Shown here: positions 27,750 through 32,957 of the stretch, piece by piece | Layout: each line of letters starts with the position of its first letter | Position numbering within the stretch: position 1 is the first letter of the stretch | Assembly: GCA_030037895.1 (NCBI GenBank) | Contig: JASHPW010000021.1 | Span: forward strand, 1 to 32,957 | Direction: 5' to 3' | Length of the DNA: 32,957 nucleotides | From: Xanthobacteraceae bacterium | GTDB lineage: Bacteria > Pseudomonadota > Alphaproteobacteria > Rhizobiales > Xanthobacteraceae | Notes under the pieces: generated by a model | Told to the model about the DNA's origin: nothing | Databases searched by the model: none | Seen by the model: only the letters and a program-made list of their open reading frames with translations | Program-made: the position numbers and the translations under genes

Positions 27750-28613
27750 TCACCGAGTCCGCATCAGAGGCTGGCCAACCCGAAGCATCGCCCCGTCTAC
27801 GACATTATCGCAGAGCGCGAACCGGTCCGGGGCAAAGACGATGATCGTTGAACCGTGTTCAAACCAGCCCAATTCGTCGCCTTTACGGAATTCCGCATTG
27901 CAGGCGCCAACACTTTGGCCTTCTTGCTTGAGCCGCTGAAGGTCGATGAAATTCAACCGAATGGCGGAAACAAGAATGGCACCGACCGGAACCAGAGTGA
28001 ATGCGTCACCAGTTGCGGCGAGCCTTGCGTGCAGGACCGCACGCTCGTTCTTGCAATAAAGTCTCTCAACGCGCCGCAGCGCCGCCGGATTGACGTTCCA
28101 GGAGTCTCCCGGAATGTACCTGACATGCTCGACGGCGCAGTCGTGAGGCGCGTGAAACCGGTGGTACATTGCCGAAGTGAGCCGCAGCGTCACATAGCAA
28201 CCGTCGCGATGGGATTCGACGAGGTCCTGATCGCCGATAAGTTCGGCCAGCGAATAGGTTTTGCCCTTGATTTGATAGAGTTCGGTCCCGCAAATTCGCC
28301 CATGCGCACCGACGATCCCATCGCATGGACTGATCAAAATCTCCAGCGTCGGATCGATGGGACGCGCGCCGGGCTTCAATCGGCGCGTGAAGCAATCGTG
28401 CATGCTGCGGAACTCGTTGCTGTTTGCCTCGCTCAGATCGAGTCCGGAGAAGAAACTCCATAAGCCGATGGAGACATCGCGCACCATCGGGTGTTCGATG
28501 CGACTGAAACGACGCACGAGTCGACTTACCAATCGGCGAGGCATCCGATTGGTGAGGAAGAAGTTGACGTCTTCCTGTTGCAGCATCCGCAACAAGCGGG
28601 TCTTGATCGTCAT
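27750..28613 (-). CDS. psd: Phosphatidylserine decarboxylase proenzyme
   Basis: A 287-residue pyruvoyl enzyme that makes PE from phosphatidylserine at the inner membrane. The self-cleavage motif is intact as HGST (S255 becomes the pyruvoyl group), the catalytic Asp is D98 in SPCDGIVG, and the conserved His is H154 in YHRFHAP. KGKTYSLAELIG is also typical. The layout resembles the longer E. coli-type Psd rather than the compact form common in Rhizobiales, so it may be a second copy. ATG 28613 is chosen, with GGGAG upstream; the longer frame lacks family similarity. It is divergent from the aminotransferase, only 35 bp apart. Confidence 0.88.
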   Translation of the reverse strand: MTIKTRLLRMLQQEDVNFFLTNRMPRRLVSRLVRRFSRIEHPMVRDVSIGLWSFFSGLDLSEANSNEFRSMHDCFTRRLKPGARPIDPTLEILISPCDGIVGAHGRICGTELYQIKGKTYSLAELIGDQDLVESHRDGCYVTLRLTSAMYHRFHAPHDCAVEHVRYIPGDSWNVNPAALRRVERLYCKNERAVLHARLAATGDAFTLVPVGAILVSAIRLNFIDLQRLKQEGQSVGACNAEFRKGDELGWFEHGSTIIVFAPDRFALCDNVVDGAMLRVGQPLMRTR

Positions 28614-28648
28614 CTCACTTTCAACTCCCGAGGCTATGGCTTGATTCG

Positions 28649-30322
28649 ATGAATTGGGATGACCTGACCTTTGCCTCTTACGGCCTCGGCGCGGCCGCGC
28701 CCGCGTCGGTTGCGACGGTGAAATGGCAGCTGTGGCCTGGCAGCAACGCGGTTCGATCGCTCGTCGGGCGTGCCGGTGTGGCACGACACATTGCATCGCT
28801 GGTGCGCTTTTATGACTATGATGATGATCGCTTTTTCTGCGCGGACGATGCGCCGCGTGACATTGCCGCGGGTCGTTGCGCTGGGTTCATGCGGCTCTCG
28901 ACCCTTTATCGAACGCGTTTTGCCAAAACCACGGCACTCACCGCCGACGCGGCGAGCAGCATACCGGACCTGCAATTCACCTCGGCCTATCGTGTGCCGT
29001 TTCAGTTCAGCCGCTTCGTGCGCCGCCATCTCCCGGTCGGAGGGTTCCTGCAATCGTCTGCGGGCGTCACCGTGGAGGATCTTGACGGCAACCGCTTCTA
29101 CGATCTGAGCGGCTCCTACGGCGTCAATGTTCTCGGATACGATTTCTACAAAGACGCGATCGCGCGCGCCGTCGAGCGCGTACATGCGCTCGGCCCGGTG
29201 CTCGGGGCGTATCACCCCATCGTTGCCGAGAATGTGCAGCGGTTGAGGCAGATTTCCGGGCTCGACGAGGTGTCGTTCCACATGTCCGGAACTGAGGCGG
29301 TGATGCAGGCAGTGCGGCTGGCGCGCTACCACACGGGCCGTCGGCGCATCGTGCGCTTTATCGGCGCCTACCACGGCTGGTGGGGTGAGGTGCAGCCGGG
29401 GATCGGCAATCCGGTGCCGGCGCGCGATACGGTCACGTTGCCGGAGCTTTCCGAGGCAACGCTGCGCGCTCTGTACAGGCGACGCGACATAGCTTGCGTG
29501 CTGGTGAACCCGCTCCAGGCGCTGCATCCAAATGCGAACGCGCCGACTGATTCTGCGTTGCTCGACAGCGCACGCAGTGCGCATTTTGACAGGCAGGCCT
29601 ACCGCAAATGGCTGCAGCGGCTGCGTGCGATATGCAGCGAACGCAACATCGTGCTGATCTTCGACGAGGTGTTTGTCGGTTTCCGGCTCGCGCGCGGCGG
29701 CGCCCAGGAATATTTCGGTGTCGGCGCCGATCTCGTCACCTATGGCAAGACTGTCGCTGGCGGTTTGCCGATCGGCGTCGTCTGTGGGCGTAAGGAGCTG
29801 ATGAAGCGCTTCCGCGATGATCGGCCGATCGACGTATGCTTTGCCCGCGGCACCTTCAACTCGCACCCATACGTGATGGCGGCGATGAACGAGTTCCTCC
29901 GCTACATCGATACGCCGCAGGGGCGCGAGATCTATCGCGGCCTCGACCGGGTCTGGAACGAGAGGACGGGGCAGCTCAATGCATGGCTTACCGAAGAGGG
30001 CTTGCCAGTGCGGCTTGCTAACATGTCGTCCATCTGCACACTCTGCTACACGCAGCCGTGTCGCTACAATTGGATGCTGCAATATTATCTGCGCGCCGAG
30101 GGTTTGGCGCTGAGCTGGGTTGGTACCGGACGGCTCGTCTTCAGCCTCAATTATTCGGATGCGGATTTCGCCAGGGTGGCCGAACGCCTCGTCGCTGCAG
30201 CCAGGAGCATGAACGAGGACGGCTGGTGGTGGCGCAACCCGAGAATGACCAACGGCTCCATCAAGCGCACGATCCTCAAGGAGATGGTCGCCCATCGCCT
30301 GTTTCCAAGCCGCTGGAAATAA
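28649..30322 (+). CDS. Class-III PLP-dependent aminotransferase, glutamate-semialdehyde-mutase-like
   Basis: A 557-residue protein. After an N-terminal extension of about 130 residues, the fold-type I class III domain shows MSGTEAVMQAVRLAR (phosphate-binding region), AYHGWWG, FDEVFVGFRL (D339) and YGKTVAGGLPIG (K367, the Schiff-base Lys). It resembles HemL-type aminomutases but is about 120 residues longer and has an unusual C-terminus ending HRLFPSRWK, so it is probably not the haem-pathway enzyme. No ribosome site precedes ATG 28649. Placed among lipid genes and divergent from psd, it may make an amino-containing headgroup or precursor; this is inference. Confidence 0.83.
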   Translation: MNWDDLTFASYGLGAAAPASVATVKWQLWPGSNAVRSLVGRAGVARHIASLVRFYDYDDDRFFCADDAPRDIAAGRCAGFMRLSTLYRTRFAKTTALTADAASSIPDLQFTSAYRVPFQFSRFVRRHLPVGGFLQSSAGVTVEDLDGNRFYDLSGSYGVNVLGYDFYKDAIARAVERVHALGPVLGAYHPIVAENVQRLRQISGLDEVSFHMSGTEAVMQAVRLARYHTGRRRIVRFIGAYHGWWGEVQPGIGNPVPARDTVTLPELSEATLRALYRRRDIACVLVNPLQALHPNANAPTDSALLDSARSAHFDRQAYRKWLQRLRAICSERNIVLIFDEVFVGFRLARGGAQEYFGVGADLVTYGKTVAGGLPIGVVCGRKELMKRFRDDRPIDVCFARGTFNSHPYVMAAMNEFLRYIDTPQGREIYRGLDRVWNERTGQLNAWLTEEGLPVRLANMSSICTLCYTQPCRYNWMLQYYLRAEGLALSWVGTGRLVFSLNYSDADFARVAERLVAAARSMNEDGWWWRNPRMTNGSIKRTILKEMVAHRLFPSRWK

Positions 30323-30340
30323 GAATCCGCTCGGCAGCAC

Positions 30341-30982
30341 TCAACTCGTTCTCAGCGCTGCATCGGCCGCATCCTCATCCCATTCGCCGCCGATGGCAGG
30401 GTCGATCAGTTCGCCGCGCAGGAGCGCTACCGGCGCCTTGTGGTACAGCTTGATGTCGTGGAACGGGTCGGTAAGAATCTTGGTCGCCCAGACGAGTCCG
30501 GTCTGCACGTCCTTGATAACGAATAACTGAACGACGCGGAACAGCACGCCGCCGACGCCGAGTCCGAGCCAGATCATGCCAACCTGGCGGACGAACTCGG
30601 TCTTGCTGCCGGCGGGGGAAAACAGGCCGAAAAAAGTGGAATTGAAAAAAAGCGGCAGGGGTGACAACGCCCAAATCGTCAACAGCACGATCTTGCGCTG
30701 CAGATTATAGCCGACCTTAATCTCCTCCTTGTATTCGTGGCTGGCTTGGTTGACGTGGTCGTAACCCTTGGGCTCGAAGAAGAAGTGACCGGTCTGCCGC
30801 GTCGTCATTGCGACCAGCCAAGCCGCCAGCGCCGAAACGGCCGGATCCTTGAACATCATCGCATAAGAAAACAAGAAGCTCAGCGCACTCACAAAATGCA
30901 GCGATTGATTGATTCTGCTGTGATGATAATAGCGATGATCATCCCAACGTTGGACACGCAGCGTCTCACGAAAACCGGCCAT
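30341..30982 (-). CDS. Mpo1-like (DUF962-type) membrane protein, tentative
   Basis: A 213-residue protein with about four TM helices. The N-terminal half carries YYHHSRINQSLHF (N25, H29) and TGHFFFEP (H66, E70). This H/N-x3-H and GHxxxE pattern recalls the Mpo1/DUF962 family; yeast Mpo1 is an iron dioxygenase in alpha-oxidation of 2-hydroxy fatty acids. The C-terminal part (residues about 150-213) is soluble and acidic at the end. ATG 30982 has a perfect GGAGG 5 nt upstream. Third gene of an apparent agt-pmtA operon, after a 137-bp gap. The family assignment is by pattern only. Confidence 0.55.
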   Translation of the reverse strand: MAGFRETLRVQRWDDHRYYHHSRINQSLHFVSALSFLFSYAMMFKDPAVSALAAWLVAMTTRQTGHFFFEPKGYDHVNQASHEYKEEIKVGYNLQRKIVLLTIWALSPLPLFFNSTFFGLFSPAGSKTEFVRQVGMIWLGLGVGGVLFRVVQLFVIKDVQTGLVWATKILTDPFHDIKLYHKAPVALLRGELIDPAIGGEWDEDAADAALRTS

Positions 30983-31119
30983 ATGTGCCTCCGCATTTTG
31001 TCCTCGGCAACGCTATGGCGATTCGATGAATCCCACGTGACAAACCCGAGGCCGTGAAATTCCGGCTGCGGGCTTGAGGCGCGCGATAGGTGGGAGCAGT
31101 CCGCGCGCCGCCTCACCGA

Positions 31120-31821
31120 TTACGCGACCGCGCGGGCCGCTCCAGCCATCCCGTCCTCCTTGGGCAAGCCACTTTCCTTGCAAAAACGGATCAGGGAGAA
31201 ATGTCCGAAGGGCGGCATGCTGCGCCGTTCGACCAGCTCCATGCCGCGAGATTCTTTCGCCCATTGCGAAAAGCGTTGAAATGAAAACTCGGTACGCCAG
31301 CCGAGCTTGCGCGCTGCCGGTGCAAACCACTTCTCCAGCGTGCGCCGCAGTCCGGCTTCGGCGCCGACACGACTCACCAGGACGATTTCTCCCCCCGGCC
31401 GCAGGACGCGCGCGAATTCGTCGAGCGCGGCTTCGGGATTGGGCACTGTCGTGATGACGTACTGCGCCACGATAACGTCAAACGAGGCGTCCGGAAAATC
31501 CAGATGCTCGGCATCCATGACGACAAGCGCCTCGACATTGTTGAGGCCATGTTCGGCCACTCGCTGCTGGGCCTTGCGGAGCATCGGCTCGGATACGTCG
31601 ATGCCCCAGATGCGCAGATCGGACGAATAATACGGCAGCGATAATCCGGTCCCGACCCCGACCTCGAGGACACGGCCGCCGATGCGCTCGGCGGCTTCGA
31701 TCGCAGCATGGCGACCATGCTCGAAGACGGGACCGAATACGACGTCGTAAACCGGCGCCCAACGCGCATAGGCTTTGGTAATGATTTCCTTGTTGAGTTC
31801 GGCGCGGAATGCATCGGGCAT
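31120..31821 (-). CDS. pmtA: Phosphatidylethanolamine N-methyltransferase (Rhodobacter-type PmtA)
   Basis: A 233-residue class I SAM methyltransferase. Motif I is VLEVGVGTGLSLPYY (about 51-65), with an acidic post-I residue in GIDVSEPML. The start region AYARWAPVYDVVFGPVFEHG is typical of the Rhodobacter-type PE methyltransferases (PmtA/PmtX), which methylate PE towards PC. A quinone-pathway UbiE-like role is the main alternative. ATG 31821 has a GGGAGGG site. It lies 39 bp after agt on the same strand. Confidence 0.8.
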   Translation of the reverse strand: MPDAFRAELNKEIITKAYARWAPVYDVVFGPVFEHGRHAAIEAAERIGGRVLEVGVGTGLSLPYYSSDLRIWGIDVSEPMLRKAQQRVAEHGLNNVEALVVMDAEHLDFPDASFDVIVAQYVITTVPNPEAALDEFARVLRPGGEIVLVSRVGAEAGLRRTLEKWFAPAARKLGWRTEFSFQRFSQWAKESRGMELVERRSMPPFGHFSLIRFCKESGLPKEDGMAGAARAVA

Positions 31822-31860
31822 GGTGTGTCCCTCCCTCGGGTTTTGCTGGAGCCTGTTGCT

Positions 31861-32913
31861 TCAGACGAGCGCCCCGTCGGGCAGCTCGGTCGGATTCGCA
31901 ACGCGAACATGTGTCGTGACGACTTTGCCGACATGTCCGATGAATTGCCGCGCACTGCGCTCCCAAGAGTGTTGCAGTGCAAAAGCTCGGCACGCCTCGC
32001 GTGAGACTTGCAGCGCTCCGAGACAGGCGGCGCGCAGGTCTTCGCTCAGCACGCCGACCGGGTGAGTGCCGATGACATCCTTCGGCCCGGTGACGGGAAA
32101 TGCTGCGATCGGCACGCCGCTCGCCAGCGCCTCGAGCTGCACGATGCCGAATGTGTCGGTGCGGCTGGGAAAGACGAAAACATCGGCCGTCGCCAAGCAG
32201 CCTGCCAAGGTGCCGTTTTCCAGCTGGCCGAGAAATTTCACGGCAGGAAAACGAGCCTTCAGCTCCGCCTCCATCGGACCTTTGCCGACCACGACCTTGG
32301 TGCCGGGGAGTTCAAGGGACAAAAATGCCTCCAGGTTCTTTTCCACGGCGACGCGGCCGACGCAGATGAAGATCGGGCGCGAAAATTCCATGGCGATGGC
32401 GCGATCTGGCCTGAACAACTCGATGTCGACCCCGCGTGTCCACAGTCCGAGGTTGTTGAAGCCCCGCTCGCTCAACTCGCTCATCAACGACGGCGTAGCG
32501 ACCATCGTCACGGTCGCCGCGGCATGAAATCGCCGCAGCGCTGCATAGATCCATTGCTGTGGAACCGGCACGCGGGCGGAAATGTATTCGGGAAACCGGG
32601 TCGTGTAGCTTGTCGTGAACGGCCGACCTCGACGCCGGCAATAGGAACGCACGGCGTGGCCGAGCGGCCCTTCGGTTGCGATATGGATGGCGTCCGGCTG
32701 GCTCTCCTCGATCCGGCGGATGATCCGGCTGCGGCGGGGGACGGCCAAGCGCAGGCCGGGATAGGTGGGCACCGGCACCGTCCGATGGCCTTCTGGCGAA
32801 AGAAAATCGACCGTCACACCAAGGCTGCGCGCGGCGCGCTGGAGCGCAGTCAAGGTTCGCAGCACGCCATTGACCTGTGGATACCAAGCATCCGTTGCGA
32901 TCAGAACGCGCAT
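31861..32913 (-). CDS. agt: Agt-like diacylglycerol glycosyltransferase (GT4)
   Basis: A 350-residue GT-B fold enzyme starting MRVLIATDAWYPQVNGVLRT. The C-terminal half has the nucleotide-sugar site: FICVGRVAVEKNLEAFL and PSRTDTFGIVQLEALASG, holding the paired Glu region of GT4. Sequence style (HIATEGPLGHAVRSYCRRRG; TSYTTRFPEYISARV) matches Agt, which glycosylates diacylglycerol made by PlcP, giving mono-glucosyl or glucuronosyl lipid in phosphate-starved alphaproteobacteria. It appears to head an operon with pmtA and the Mpo1-like gene. Only 44 bp of upstream DNA is in the window, so its promoter cannot be judged. Other GT4 acceptors are possible. Confidence 0.83.
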   Translation of the reverse strand: MRVLIATDAWYPQVNGVLRTLTALQRAARSLGVTVDFLSPEGHRTVPVPTYPGLRLAVPRRSRIIRRIEESQPDAIHIATEGPLGHAVRSYCRRRGRPFTTSYTTRFPEYISARVPVPQQWIYAALRRFHAAATVTMVATPSLMSELSERGFNNLGLWTRGVDIELFRPDRAIAMEFSRPIFICVGRVAVEKNLEAFLSLELPGTKVVVGKGPMEAELKARFPAVKFLGQLENGTLAGCLATADVFVFPSRTDTFGIVQLEALASGVPIAAFPVTGPKDVIGTHPVGVLSEDLRAACLGALQVSREACRAFALQHSWERSARQFIGHVGKVVTTHVRVANPTELPDGALV

Positions 32914-32957
32914 TCATTGGTTCCGGGAGATATGTGGGTCCTCACCTACGAATCGCC

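Noticed and set aside
28607-28640. Pho box for the aminotransferase (TCGTCAT-CTCA-CTTTCAA)
   Set aside because: Only 10 of 14 matches, a poor -10, and overlap with the psd start codon; mentioned in a finding but not annotated.
28634-30340. 568-codon minus-strand frame
   Set aside because: Antisense shadow of the aminotransferase, whose PLP motifs show the plus strand is coding.
31010-31043. Pho box for the Mpo1-like gene
   Set aside because: Only 9 of 14 matches; many such sites are expected by chance.

Overview
The window reads as chromosomal DNA of a GC-rich alphaproteobacterium, most likely in the Hyphomicrobiales near Bradyrhizobium, Rhodopseudomonas or Xanthobacteraceae. The evidence is the dnaA-dnaN-recF-gyrB block with rpsT just upstream of dnaA, the trpS-usp-nfu-tsaB order, the MctP/DUF3311 transporter pair, an Agt-type glycosyltransferase and a Rhodobacter-type PE methyltransferase. 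No phage, transposase, CRISPR array or rRNA is visible.

Left part (1-19.2 kb), mostly housekeeping. A minus-strand run carries tsaB (partial), an Nfu Fe-S carrier, a universal stress protein and trpS. A plus-strand adenosine kinase follows. The replication block on the minus strand is dnaA, dnaN, recF, gyrB, with short degenerate repeats in two of its gaps. About 1 kb of apparently non-coding, AT-richer DNA separates dnaA from rpsT, which has a well-formed sigma-70 promoter. Next come a membrane GT2 glycosyltransferase, a SCO1-type copper chaperone with a small membrane partner, a ClpP-like periplasmic protein, a ThDP-dependent enzyme converging on an MctP-like monocarboxylate symporter with its DUF3311 subunit, and tRNA-Gly(CCC).

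Right part (19.7-33 kb), the most interesting region. Nearly every gene concerns phosphate or membrane lipids. It holds a PstS-like binding protein translationally coupled to an MFS phosphate/sugar-type transporter, an orphan 7-TM protein, a YbhN-type membrane protein coupled to diacylglycerol kinase, a PlcP-like phospholipase C, a SemiSWEET, PhoU, a phosphatidylserine decarboxylase, a glutamate-semialdehyde-type aminotransferase, an Mpo1-like membrane protein, a PE N-methyltransferase and an Agt-like diacylglycerol glycosyltransferase. Pho-box-like sequences (CTGTCAT-N4-CTGTCAT) lie at promoter distance from phoU (12/14), plcP (11/14) and the MFS-pstS operon (10/14 with a suitably placed -10).

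My reading is a phosphate-limitation lipid-remodelling island. PlcP would strip phosphate headgroups, Agt would glycosylate the diacylglycerol, DgkA would recycle it, and Psd and PmtA would rebuild PE and methylated lipids. PstS-MFS and PhoU would supply and sense phosphate. The aminotransferase, the Mpo1-like protein, the 7-TM protein and the PstS-MFS pairing are not explained by the classical pathway and may be undescribed parts of it. All functions are inferred from sequence alone.
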